NCBI GenBank assembly: GCA_001599915.1
Contig: BCIG01000012.1
Coordinates: 682,001-746,000, forward strand
DNA: 64,000 nt
Direction of reading: 5' to 3'
Origin: Symbiotaphrina buchneri
Lineage: Eukaryota > Ascomycota > Symbiotaphrinales > Symbiotaphrinaceae
Part shown: piece after piece, positions 1-10,641 of the stretch
How the letters are laid out: every line of letters starts with the position of its first letter
How positions within the stretch are numbered: the stretch's first letter is position 1
Position numbers and translations under genes: made by a program
The notes under the pieces: generated by a model
Databases searched by the model: none
Seen by the model: the letters and a program-made list of their open reading frames with translations, nothing else
What the model was told of the DNA's origin: nothing

Positions 1-74
1 CTTCTTCCAGCTCGGTGAAAGCCAGCAGTGCGACATCTAGCTCTAGCGTGAAGTCGAGTAGCTCCTCGTCCTAA

Positions 75-3000
75 TTGAAAGGGTCAAGCAGTGTTACACC
101 AAGCAGTTCCTCGAAACCAACGTCCAAGACAAGCTCGGGGGGCTCTTCCGTAAGAACGAGCTCTGTCACGTCTAGCTCGTCGATGAAATCCAGTTCCCCG
201 GTGACGTCTAGCACTGTCAGCTCTACTCCAAGCTCGAAGCTGAGCAGCTCGTCATCAGCCCCTACTCCGAGCCACACTACAGCCAGCTCATCAGCAAAGT
301 CCAGTTCCTTCTCGAAATCCAGCAGCTCCAGCGTGGTTGCGTCCAGCAGTGTCACTCCTAGCCGCTCATCAAAACCAGTGTCAGCATCAAGTCCCAGCCA
401 AGTGAAGTCTAGCACTACTAGCCCCAGTTCGGCTACGAAGTCGAGTTCGAGTCCCGTGGTTTCTATCCCTGCTACTCCTAGCACGAGCTCAAAACCCAGC
501 AGCAGTTCCTCTGTCTCGAAATCTGGTACGAGCAGCTCAGGGCCGTCTAGCAGTTCCAAAAAGCCACAAAGCAGTGGTTCATCAAGTTACTCAACGAAAC
601 CTCTGACTATTTCAAGCTCGACCAAGAGTGCCTCAAGCAGCTCTGTCACTTCAAGTTCGTCATCCAAAGCTAGCTCTACAACGAAGTCCGGCGCTACCTC
701 TCCCAGCACTTCGTCGAAATCATCCTCGACGCAAAAGTCTAGTGGCCGGAGTTCCGGTTCAAGTCACATTACCCCCAGCAGCTCCAGTGTGTCAAAGACT
801 ACGCCTTCTAGTTCGTTGTATTTGACCTCCTCCTCGTCGAGGATATCATCTGTGAGCACTGCAACGCCATCAACCTCAACGCGAAAGACGTCAAGCTCGA
901 GTTCAAGGGCCACAAGTACCTCTCACTCATCTACGTCGAGTGGTCTCAGCCACACTCCGCTCAGCTCGAGTGGCACTTCACACTTGTCGAGCTCGAGCCA
1001 TATTTCTTCGCTGGCAAGCTCTAGTCGCCCATTCAGCAGTAGCACAAGGTCTTCAACCAGGGCAAGCTCAAGTGCCGGGACCACATCACATGTAAGCATA
1101 CCCTTGAGCTCTTCTATCAAGTCGTCGAGCATCTCTAGCGCGAGTCACGGTTCCTCTTCAGCATCAAGTTCCAGTAGCAGCAAGTCTTCGTCTACTTCAC
1201 ATGGGACTCCTTCGAGCGCGTCGAGTACCATCAGCCATCCCTCATCTTCTGGGTCAAGCTCCAAGTCTACAGGGACAACTAGTAAACCGTCGTCATCCAG
1301 CTCACATGGGACTTTGTCAACGACATCAAGCTTGTCGTCCATGTTGGCATCCAGTAGCACGAAGCCTTCTGCCACGAGCAAAGCTTCTTCGACCACACAC
1401 AGCCCATCATCGTCAGCGCCTAGTTCGAAAGGTCCCGGTACTACCAGCCTGAAGCTGTCTACGTCGAGTCATATCTCCCCAACAACTCCAAGCTCAAAAA
1501 GTATCGGAACAAGCAGCAGCAAGACGAGCGGTGCATCGTCTCCCACCAGCAGTTCCCATCATTCAAGCAGCCAATCTTCTTCTTCGAGTTCACTCTCGGG
1601 TCATGTATCATCTGTCCCTTCATTGTCTACCCACAAAACAACAAGCTCATCAAGCCCTACGGTGACAGGGACAAGTAGCAGTCATCACAGCTCTAGTCCT
1701 TCGTTCTCCTCGACTCCCAGCACTCATTCAACAAGCTCCTTCTCCAGCAAAGTGTCTTCCAGCTCTCTTTCCACCAGGCATTCCTCGATCAAAAGCTCTG
1801 GGACGACGTCAGGCACGAAATCCTCTAGCGTCAGCGTTTCATTTACTTCGCCCAGCACGATTCATGCTTCTCCTTCGAGTAAGGTTACATCGACCGGCTT
1901 ACCGTCGAGTTCAAAGTCCTCGAGTAGTTCTCATGCGACGGTTTCCAGTCCATCATCGAGTCTTCACCCAGCAACTTCTTTGTCTACACCGCACAGCTCG
2001 TCAGTGTCAAGACCGAGCTCTGTTACAAGTTCCTCAAGTACATCACACACTGCTACAACGTCGTCCAAAGCGACTTCTCATCCCAGCTCTGGAAGCAGCT
2101 CTTTCTCCAAGTCTTCGAGCGGCGCATCTTCCTCTCCATCGCATTCATTCTCCCAGTCCACCAGCACTGCCAAGCTCTCATCATCACCATCGATCTCTCC
2201 TGCATTGTCCACATCACCTTCGAGTGCCACCAGTGGGAAAATAACATCGTCGACTGGATCATCGTCAAAATCTGCAAGCACGATATTGACTTCAGTCCCT
2301 CATTCCTTGTCAACAGGGTCGAGTTTCTCAAGACCATTTTCGCCGACGACACGTTCAAGAACAGTTTCATCCATGAGCTCAGTACACAGTAGTCCGGTAT
2401 CTTCGTCGTCGAAACCGAGCAGTTCGCTGCGCAGCTCAACGCCACCCAGTATTGGACCTCTCTCTTTCTCGCCTTCGTCGAGCCCATCCCGCCAATCTAG
2501 CCACCCAAGCACGGCTACTACATCGAGGCCAAGCGGCCCTGCGAGCTCAAAATCTACCAGCAGTAGCCCAGTCTCTTCTCCACGGTCATCTAGTTCATCG
2601 GCTACAACAGCAAATCCTAGCAGCTCTAGGACCATTCCTTCGTCTCCTACGAGCTCGGCCGGCTCAACGACTTCACTGCGTCCTAGCTCGGGCTCATTGT
2701 CTCATACAACGGGTTCAAGTACCATAAGCACATCTAGTTTGAGCTCGAAACCGTCGAGTGTCAGCAGTCGCTCAAGTACTCATTCGATCTTTTCCTCGAG
2801 TGCCAAATTATCCACTAGCTCCCTTGGAACATCTAGCAGTTCGCGGTTTACAACTCAAAGCTCTTCGTCTGTGCACCCTTCATCTTTGCACTCATCGTCC
2901 ATTGGCCTTTCCTCGACAAGCACCAAAACAACTACGTCTTCTGTGCATAGCTCAAGCGGGGCATCCTCATCGGTGTCCAGTGGAACGACCGGGTTTTCCA

Positions 3001-5526
3001 GTAGCAGCCATAGCAGCGTCAAATCCTCGTCCATCACATCACATTCGAGTTCCCCGACATCGGCCACCAGCGCACATGGATCAACAAGTTCATTCAAGCC
3101 ACCAATCTCCCCGACGCTCTCTCTACCGTCAAGCTTAAAGACTAGCACCTCCAGCCATTCATCCTCCATTGGGACGTCTCATGCCAGTAGTCACACACTG
3201 TCGACTGGGACTAGCTCGAAGCTTTCGATCTCCGCTCTCCCATCGTCGGTCTCGAGCTCAAAGAGCACTCAGTCCTCCAGTGGCCATTCTCCCAGCTCTT
3301 CTCATACCGGTTCTTCGAGCTTCCCAAGCAGCAGCCGCTTGTCAACTACATCATTTGCAACCAGACCATCAACCTCATCGCTATTGTCGAGTTCGAGAAT
3401 GAGTACTAGCACCCATTCCTCACCCACGTCATCATCAAGTTCAACCCACCCTGTATCTTCCAGTTCGCCAAGCCTCAGCCGTATAGTATCCACTGGTACC
3501 AGCACTAAGCCCGCGTCGTCTCCAGTCACAAGCTCGAAGGGCGGTTCCAGCAGCCATGTGTCCTTTCCGTCATCCCCCAGCTCGTCTCCGACAACCTCCT
3601 CGAGATATATCAGCAGCAATCACGGGTCTTCGACAGGCCTTACTTCGAAGCCATCCAGCTCCCCTACACTGTCGTTGGTCTCCGCTTTGTCGAGTACATC
3701 CAACAGTCATTCATCGCCTGGCTTTTCGCCCACCACATATAGGTCCAATACACCAAGTTCTACTGGACATTCTTCGTCTGGGTCCTCGAGCTTCCTAAGC
3801 AGTAGCCATGTCATACCATCAAGCTCTGTATCGACAAGGGCCACAATCTCGCCCTTCTCATCCAGGGTGTCAAGCTCCAAAAGTACTCCTACCAGCCATG
3901 GAACCTCGAGTTCGTCGAGCAGCAGTAAAGTGTTGTCTTCCGGATCTAGTACGAAACCCTCAATTTCTCCTGTATCATTATCCACCTCTGTTACGAAGCC
4001 CAGTGCATCAACCGCTCACACCTCGCCGGGCTCCGTGAGCTCTCCTGGCACCAGTCATGGACCAAGCAGTGGAACTTCTAAGCCTTCTTCTGGTAGCGTA
4101 CCAACGTCCCCTTCATCTGGATCCTCTTTACACAGTGCTTCATTACTTTCTGCCTCGACTGCACATTCTTCATTACTTTCTGCCTCGACTCCACATTCTT
4201 CACCGAGCAGTGTACACCCCGTGACTGGCAGCTCCTCGATCGCCTCTCCATCCTCTGGCACCCTGTCGATAACTTCATCTTTAGTATCTCATTCTGCAAC
4301 AGCGTCGGCCTCTTCCATGTCCACGCGGCCTCCGACAAGCTCCGGGGCAAGCACCATACATGTGTCGACTGCTGGCTCAAGTGGGAGCTCAGCATCAATT
4401 CCGCACAGCTCCGCAACCATCTCCTTACCCAAGAGTTCCGTCTCGTCTGCAACAACCGGTGGTGAAAAGCTGAAGCCTGCTTCAACGACGCATGAAGTGG
4501 GCCCCTCTACAATACCTTCATTTATTACATCCATGACGGCGTCCAAGTCTAAGTTGCCTGAGCACAGTAAAGGGATTGTATATACAACTACTTGGATCAG
4601 TAGGAATCCCTCAAACATCGCATTTCTTCATCAGCTAACATACAGCAGCATCTTATCTCACCGTATGTGTTACTGGATACTCTACCGTGACGACGACCTT
4701 GACAAGCACATATGGGCCTGGTGCTCGACCCTATCCCACTCCACCGAAGGGCTGTCCTGAAGGATTCACTACAACTGTCACCATTTGCGAGACCGAGTTC
4801 CCCAAGCCAACTACAATTACACTCACTGTGCCTGCCGTATACACGACCATCTGGGAGAGTGAGTTTCCCGTTATACGATCTCACGCACCGATCCTAACAA
4901 GCTTAGCCATCTGGATAACCATTTGTCCGACCGGATTTGCTACGGTTTCTGCCACACTCACCGAATGCTATGGTGTAGGCATTCCACCACATCCGACCAT
5001 TCCTCCCGTACCAGCTGGCTTCACTACGACAGTCACAACCTGCGAGACTGAATTTCCCAAACCGACTACCGTCACGCTCACGGTGCCAGCTGTGTACACT
5101 ACGATCTGGGAGAGTAAGTCATTTTTGTCTTCTTAAACAACAGGTGTATAACATCATCTAGCAATTTATATCACCATCTGCAAGACTGGGTACAGTACTG
5201 CGACAAACACCTGTACCAACTGGTATGGACCAGGTGTTATCCCCGCCTCCACCAGCCCCGGCGGCCCAGCTCCCGGCATGGTTACGACCACGGAACTATG
5301 CTCCAAGTGCGCTCCCAAGCCGACGGTCGTCACCCTTACAGTGCCTTGCACGACCGAGTCTCCTCATCCAATACAGCCGTTGACGCTAACTACGACGTTG
5401 GTCAAGACCGTGCCGTACCCATATATGAATACGACAATGGCGACGGTCACGTTCAATTCAACCTCGAAGGGCACTGCGGTTGGCGCATCGTCTAAGATCA
5501 GTAGCAAGTCGGTCAGTTTGTGGTGA
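75..5526 (+). CDS. Giant Ser/Thr-rich surface protein (3' part)
   Basis: Likely a cell-wall mucin or adhesin. About 1,480 residues are mostly Ser with Thr, Pro, Lys and His, as in heavily O-glycosylated wall stalks. The reading frame enters from the left edge, but an in-frame TAA at 72-74 interrupts it. The first ATG after it is at 183 and has no signal peptide, so the true 5' end is probably outside the window. The C-terminal part is spliced: exons end at 4599 and then run 4646-4858, 4907-5113 and 5162-5526, with 46-48 nt introns. These exons encode three related Thr/Pro/Cys modules (shared words CETEFPKP, LTVPAVYTTIWE, ITIC). No clear GPI signal is seen; the chain ends SVSLW. From the ATG at 183 it would be 1,733 residues. 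The role is inferred from composition only. Confidence 0.7.
4141..4200 (+). repeat. 30-bp tandem duplication inside the Ser-rich gene
   Basis: Two head-to-tail 30-nt units differ at one base (G/C). Each keeps the frame and encodes ten residues around LLSAST. It looks like a recent slippage product within the stalk coding region. Confidence 0.8.
4646..5526 (+). repeat. Three tandem exon-encoded Thr/Cys modules
   Basis: Each module is about 70 residues and is carried by one exon. All three introns are phase 1. The last two introns begin at the same place, after a GAG codon and one A. The first two modules are the most alike and share the words TEFPKPTT and VPAVYTTIWE; the last is more divergent and ends in a short unique tail. 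This is tandem exon duplication at the C-terminus of the Ser-rich protein. Confidence 0.75.
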
Positions 5527-6011
5527 GGCAGGATCAGAGACATGATGGCTTCTTTTTAATCTATAATGATATTCACGGATAATGAACAGGATGATGCTGG
5601 AAGGATCTGCGGAGATGAGTTTTTTGACCACGTCCCTACGGGGACATGTCGCTCCCTTATGAACTGGAATGTTTTTATTATCGGACACAGATATTTAATG
5701 CAGATTAGTATGCAGCTTTCCATCCTTACAGCCCTTGTGAACTTGCTTAAGAGACCATAACATCGAGGTAGTGGAAACGTGATCAAGGACTTCTAAATCT
5801 AACGAGAAAAGACGGGGAAGAAAATCTTCCTGCTACGCTGGGCAGACTTTACCAGTGGCCGTTTAACTGAGCGCGAACATCGAACGATTTCGAGAGGCGT
5901 CATCAAAAGTGGTTTCTCCTGTTAAATTGCTCCCAGGAGTGACATCGCTTTGCTATATTGGCACTCCATCGCGGGACTTGCCGGGGCAGATCATCCATCG
6001 CTGCCTGATAA
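5527..6011. other. Intergenic, no gene seen
   Basis: This stretch follows the Ser-rich gene and leads to the left inverted-repeat arm. Only short open frames without family resemblance are present. Confidence 0.5.
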
Positions 6012-6043
6012 GGCGGACGGTAGCGAGCAAACTGCAACAATCG
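6012..6043 (+). repeat. Left arm of a 32-bp perfect inverted repeat
   Basis: The arm begins GGCGGACGGTAGCG and is the exact reverse complement of 6754-6785. The two arms enclose the 9-bp minisatellite. A few matching bases extend inward beyond the perfect block. Confidence 0.9.
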
Positions 6044-6105
6044 CTTCTGACACCTCCCCACCAAAAATTGTACCTGCGCACCTGACCACCGTCCACCATA
6101 GAAGC

Positions 6106-6690
6106 TAAGCTAGAAGCTGTAGGAACACTAGAAATCATCAAAGTTATAGGAGGGATAGAAGCTATAGGAGTTATAACAGTTATAGGAGTTGTAGGAGCTG
6201 TAGGAGCTGTAGGAGCTGTAGGAGCTGTAGGAGCTGTAGGAGCTGTAGGAGCTGTAGGAGCTGTAGGAGCTGTAGGAGCTGTAGGAGCATGGTAGGAACG
6301 ATAGCAGTTGTAGAAATATAGTATAAGCTATAGGAGTATAGTAGGAGCGATAGGAGCATGATATAAGCGATAGAAGCATAGTAGGAGCGATAGGAACATG
6401 GTAGGAGTAATAGGAGCATGGTAGGAGCGATAGGAACAATAGGAGTTATAGAAACGATAAGAGTTATAGGAGTTATAAGAGCTATAGGAGCTATAGGAGC
6501 TATAGGAGCTATAGGAGTTATAGGAGTTATAGGAGTTGTAGGAACAATAGGAGCTATAGAGTGATATAGTTGTAGAAGTTATAGAAACGATAGGATTAAT
6601 GATTATGATAGAGTTATATAGAAGTTATAGAAGTATTAGAGATTATACAACCTATTATAGACGGTAGAAAGGACAGCTTGTAGGGGAAAT
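6106..6690 (+). repeat. Degenerate 9-bp minisatellite
   Basis: The core at 6191-6280 is ten perfect copies of GTAGGAGCT. Either side carries variants such as ATAGGAGTT, ATAGAAGCT and GTAGGAACA over nearly 600 bp. The strand is strongly A/G biased. It encodes no convincing protein. Confidence 0.9.
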
Positions 6691-6753
6691 AGGTAGGAAC
6701 ATTGCTAAAGTTGTCTATGATACGTTGAATTTACGTGGGGTCGGCTCGGTTTT

Positions 6754-6785
6754 CGATTGTTGCAGTTTGCTCGCTACCGTCCGCC
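6754..6785 (+). repeat. Right arm of the 32-bp perfect inverted repeat
   Basis: This is the exact reverse complement of 6012-6043. It lies only about 60 bp upstream of the start codon of the next gene, so it sits in that gene's promoter or 5' leader. Confidence 0.9.
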
Positions 6786-6846
6786 GTCCCTGATCATCAC
6801 CATCCAATTTTCTTCTCCATCTCGTCATCTCGATCGTCACTCAACC

Positions 6847-7815
6847 ATGCCCTCTCTACAACCCGGTCGGTCCGCTGTTCGGGATGTCTTGCGCACGTCA
6901 CACCAACGTGTAACCGGCGCATCATGGCTCTACCCGTTCAAGGGCATCTACTACTTCGCAACACACTCCTTCCTCTGGCCACTCCTCCGCGCGCGTCTAC
7001 TGCCAGCGCTCCTCCTGTCCGTATTCGTGCTAGGGACGCTCTTCTTCTGGACGTACTTGCCGCAGGTTGCCTTCCTGGCTCTGTTCCAGGGAAAGACGGC
7101 GTGGTTCAACGGCGCGATCTTGGTGCTCGAGGAAGGGGCCGTCTTGACCGCGTTGCTGTTTGAGGCGTTCCTTGTGGATGAGACGCAAGTTGATGTCTTC
7201 GATGCGGTACGTCCTTATTAACGCCGGGTCCCGCTTTGTTGGAGATGCATGGGCTCACTTGTGGTTTCTAGGTGCTGTACAACGAGGGTCTGCATGATCT
7301 TGTTGCGTCGGCCCGCGAGATCAACGAAGACGGGTCTGATCCCGTCAGAAAGCTGGGCAAACCGACAAAAAGCGCACAATATGCACCTTTCTCTCTGCGA
7401 CTCATATTCGAAGGCATACTGTTTCTACCTCTCAACTTCATACCTGTTGCGGGGCCGGTCATATACATAATCGTCATCGGACGGCTTGCGGGGCCATTCC
7501 ATCACTGGAGGTACTTCAAATTACTGGACATGTCGAAGAAGGAAAGGAAGGATTTTGTTGGCAGGAGAAAATTGAAATATACGTGGTATGTCATGTCGCA
7601 CGAGATATGTGGCAGTATGGATTGACCGCTGATGGTTGTGAACCAGGTTCGGTGCGGTCGCCTTGATTTTGCAGCTCGTACCACCCATCTCAATGCTCTT
7701 TCTTCTTACAACTACGGCTGGAGCGGCGTTGTGGGCAGTAAAACTGGAAGCGCAACGGTTGGCAATTGCGCCGCTACCTGCACCACCTGAAGAGTATATG
7801 GACGACCCTGTATGA
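6847..7815 (+). CDS. EI24/RRT8-LDS-like multi-pass membrane protein
   Basis: The spliced product is 280 residues. Exons are 6847-7206, 7272-7585 and 7647-7815, with GTACGT and GTATGT donors. Several hydrophobic segments are visible: LLPALLLSVFVLGTLFF, a second after the word GKTAWFNGA, a pair around LPLNFIPVAGPVIYIIV, and one near the C-terminus. The PVAGP-containing helix and the layout resemble the EI24-domain family that includes yeast Rrt8/Lds proteins of the spore wall and lipid droplets. That family assignment is from memory of the motif. Function in this organism is unknown. The start was chosen at the first ATG in good context (CAACCATGCC), just after the inverted-repeat arm. Confidence 0.7.
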
Positions 7816-8574
7816 GGCGGTGATGATGTCTGCTTCGATGACGCTTCGACGCGAACAATCTTAATGAATGAACGATTCGCTCGATTTGTATTTCCATTGC
7901 AGGTTGGCGTCCGGTAGGGGAGGACTTGACCCCGGCATCAGTTCCAGTCGGTTAATTCAAGAGTTGTCTAAATCTGCTTGCTGGGATCCAGCAGGAACCC
8001 TGCCTAATCTCCGAGAAAAGTTTTCAACATCGTTCTTCCAGGGGCCGGCACTTAAGTTGCCCATGGATGCATGGATTTTGGATCGCTGGAACATCCAAGA
8101 CGCTATCTGTCGCGGGCCAGTCGGATGAAACCTTGCTAGGGGCTTGATGAAACCAGGCCACGATCCCCAACCTATAACCCCTGCTCGAACGTGGCTACTG
8201 GATTAATTGTCCTATAGGATGCTGGACGTTTTGAATTTAAGCTTCTCTTCAAGCGTTTGCCTGTGCCGCCAAAGTCATTTTGAGACTATTCGTCGTCTTG
8301 ACTATGCAGGCTTGGTTTGACTATGCAAGTGCGGGCGCCTGGCGTTCTCCTGTACTCGACGGGCCTGAGCCTGTTACCCAGCCATAAAATCGAAGCCTTT
8401 TCTGCATTCAATTTCTTTCCTCCTCATCCTCGGGATTCATCATCACCTTCCGTTCGTTTTTGGTCTTAGACCTCGACTTTCGTTTGCAACGACTTCCATT
8501 CTCTCGGTGCCGGTCCACCCAAACATACCATCCTTACCTCGAACTATTCCCACCCACATCCCTAGCCAGTCAAC
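7816..8574. other. Intergenic region and LPMO promoter
   Basis: No gene is seen. A TATA-like CATAAAAT lies near 8383. It is followed at about 8400-8455 by a pyrimidine-rich leader typical of fungal promoters. Both face the secreted oxidase gene downstream. Confidence 0.5.
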
Positions 8575-9366
8575 ATGCATACTGTCACGATGCTTGCTGG
8601 CACTTTTGCACTCCTCCGCACCGTGTCTGCTCATGGATATATCACCTCACCTGTCGTACGTCTCCCGGGTCCCGCCATGCAAGCAGCATGCGGGCAGCAA
8701 GTCTACAACAACCAAGCCTCCGACAAAGGCGGCAACATCCAAGCCATGCTTCAAGTTGCAGCCTCTCAGACAGACTACAACGCTGCGGAATGCGACATCT
8801 GGCTGTGCAAGGGCTACAAATTCGACGACAACACGGCCAACGTGCAGACCTTCACGGCGGGGCAGACCGTACCCATCACGGTCGACATCACGGCGCCGCA
8901 CACGGGCACGATGAATGTCAGCGTCGTCAACACGGCCTCCAACACCGTCATCGGCTCCGAGCTCATCTACTACCCCGTCTACGCCAGCGTGTCCTCTCCG
9001 ATCCCCGCGAATAATACCCAGTTCTCCGTTACGATCCCGACCGACCTTGGTGATGCGTGCACCACGGCGGGCGCGTGTGTTCTGCAGTGGTATTGGAATG
9101 CCGAGAGCATCAGTCAGACGTATGAGAGCTGCATCGACTTCACGGTTGGTGGGTCGGGTGCCGCTGCGTCGGCTGCGGGTTCGAGCGTCGCTGCTTCCGC
9201 TGCTGCTTCTTCTGCCGTGGCTGTCACGAATGTTGCAAGCGCCACGGTTGCGAGCACAAGCGCCGCTGTCACCTCCCAGGCCGAGTTGGCTTCGGCGTCG
9301 CCAAGTCAGTGTGTGTGGTCTACACCACTGTCACGGTTGGGTAAAGGGGATTCGGGTCCGTTCTGA
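8575..9366 (+). CDS. Secreted lytic polysaccharide monooxygenase (LPMO_10-type)
   Basis: A 263-residue intronless frame. A 19-residue signal peptide ends ...TVSA and leaves His20 (HGYITSP) as the mature N-terminus, the first copper ligand of an LPMO histidine brace. A second conserved His lies near residue 109 in APHTG. The words LCKGYKF, CVLQWYWNAE and QTYESCIDF match the chitin-binding type 4 / LPMO_10 family, so oxidative cleavage of chitin or another polysaccharide outside the cell is likely. After about residue 188 there is an Ala/Ser-rich linker. The last 25 residues look unlike a normal tail: a neighbouring frame reads VVYTTVTVG, so an indel or unmodelled intron near 9300 is possible. 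Confidence 0.82.
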   Translation: MHTVTMLAGTFALLRTVSAHGYITSPVVRLPGPAMQAACGQQVYNNQASDKGGNIQAMLQVAASQTDYNAAECDIWLCKGYKFDDNTANVQTFTAGQTVPITVDITAPHTGTMNVSVVNTASNTVIGSELIYYPVYASVSSPIPANNTQFSVTIPTDLGDACTTAGACVLQWYWNAESISQTYESCIDFTVGGSGAAASAAGSSVAASAAASSAVAVTNVASATVASTSAAVTSQAELASASPSQCVWSTPLSRLGKGDSGPF

Positions 9367-9746
9367 TAGCCGTTGGCGAGTACGAAGATGCAGTGCGCTT
9401 CGGACTGGAGGCCTGGACGGTGTCGGGCATCCTTTGAAACAAGGGCTCTTTGATAGAGCTAGCTTCTTTTCTTCATGACCCGCTTCTTATGTGTGTACTA
9501 TAGCATGTCAATCAAGAAGTGCATCATGTGTGACGGATGCCCATGCTTTCTTCCGTTTGCTTCCCATAAAATTGATGTGACGGGTGCCCGAGTAAATATA
9601 TATACATGAGGTTGAATCCTCCAGGTTTCAGACCAAAATATAACACTTTGAGCCACGTGCATAGTTGCATAACGCCTGATAATTGATTCTACTCCCCGCC
9701 TCCCCACCAACTCCCTCCCATGATTCTCCAGTCACTCCTTTTCCAG
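9367..9746. other. Intergenic, no gene seen
   Basis: Short A/T-richer spacer between two convergent genes. No coding or RNA signal was recognised. Confidence 0.5.
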
Positions 9747-10064
9747 TCATTTCTTCTCCGGCGCCCCCTTCTGGGGTTTATTCTTGCTCCCAGGCTCATC
9801 CTCATAGTCCCCTCCGCGGGCTTCATACCGCCGCGCCATCTCGCCTGCCTTCCATGCGGACCAGGAGCCTGGGCCGCCGCCTGTCGCCAACTGACTATTA
9901 GTAATTGGAACCTAACCCAAGAAAAAGAGTGCAGAAAGCGGGGGAAATGGGATGGGGAAGTGAGCAGGAGCAGAAGCAGACAAACCTTTGAATTCGGCTT
10001 TGACTTCTTCTTTGACTTCTTCGCGCAGGGCCGGGTCGGTGGGCGTGCCTTTTGAGGAGGGCAT
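9747..10064 (-). CDS. Small conserved-looking hydrophilic protein, 70 residues
   Basis: A two-exon gene found by splicing. Exon 1 is 10064-9986 (begins MPSSKGTPTDPALREEV) and exon 2 is 9880-9747 (contains GSWSAWKAGEMARRYE, ends GAPEKK). The 105-nt intron has a GTTTGT donor, a TACTAAT branch site and a GACAG acceptor. An acceptor ten bases upstream gives the wrong frame. The protein is charged and rich in Lys, Glu, Gly and Pro, with no signal peptide or membrane segment. Similar short proteins with an N-terminal PTDPxLRE block and a WSAWKA block occur in filamentous fungi as far as I recall; no function is known to me. Probably cytosolic or nuclear. Confidence 0.72.
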
Positions 10065-10641
10065 GTTTTTGACTTTTTGGTGTTGGTGATGGTGTTGTTT
10101 GCAGGGTTGCACGGAAGAAACAGAGGAAACGACTTGGTGACACCGTGACGGCAATGGTTCTAGTGATGAGTAAAGGAATGCTAAAGAGGGAAAAGATGAG
10201 GGCCAGGGATCATGTAAATGGCGAATGCTTCTCAAGCTTTAATCCTGTTGTTCCTGGGGTAGTCATGATGGAGATCAACGATGATTATCCTGACGTCAAC
10301 GACTCCCGAATGCGGTAATCCTCAACTCAAACTCATCCGAGCCCAAGCAAAGCAACCAAAGCAAAACAAAGACCGCAGAACTATTAACTGCTACACAATT
10401 CATCAATACGCCAGCTGCTATTATTTCTCAAGATCAAATTAATGAAGAAAAGGCACTGTATTTTCCGAGGGATCAAATAATTTTTCAAGGAGCCGCGGAA
10501 GACGGCTGACCGACCTAGTCGCTCCATGGATTAGAGAGCGATAGAAGCTGAGGAGATGTATGCGTGACAGTGCGGCTTGGATGATCAATTCAAAGATACA
10601 TTCGGAATTCTCAAAGATGCTAGAATACAGAGTATTGCTAT
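10065..10641. other. Intergenic, no gene seen
   Basis: It holds the promoter of the 70-residue gene and the 3' flank of the dehydrogenase gene. Nothing coding is supported. Confidence 0.5.

Noticed and set aside
71-4485. Long acidic, Leu-rich open frames on the minus strand across the Ser-rich gene
   Set aside because: They mirror the AGC/TCG codon pattern of the plus-strand Ser repeats and show no family features or start context.
6191-6280. Regular repeats as a CRISPR array
   Set aside because: The 9-bp units are directly tandem without spacers, and the genome is fungal.
6128-6439. Tyr/Ser repeat and Leu repeat open frames on the minus strand
   Set aside because: They are translations of the 9-bp minisatellite and have no other support.
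9890-9900. Acceptor TAGTCAG for the 70-residue gene
   Set aside because: It puts exon 2 in a frame that stops early; the GACAG acceptor ten bases on gives the conserved-looking frame.
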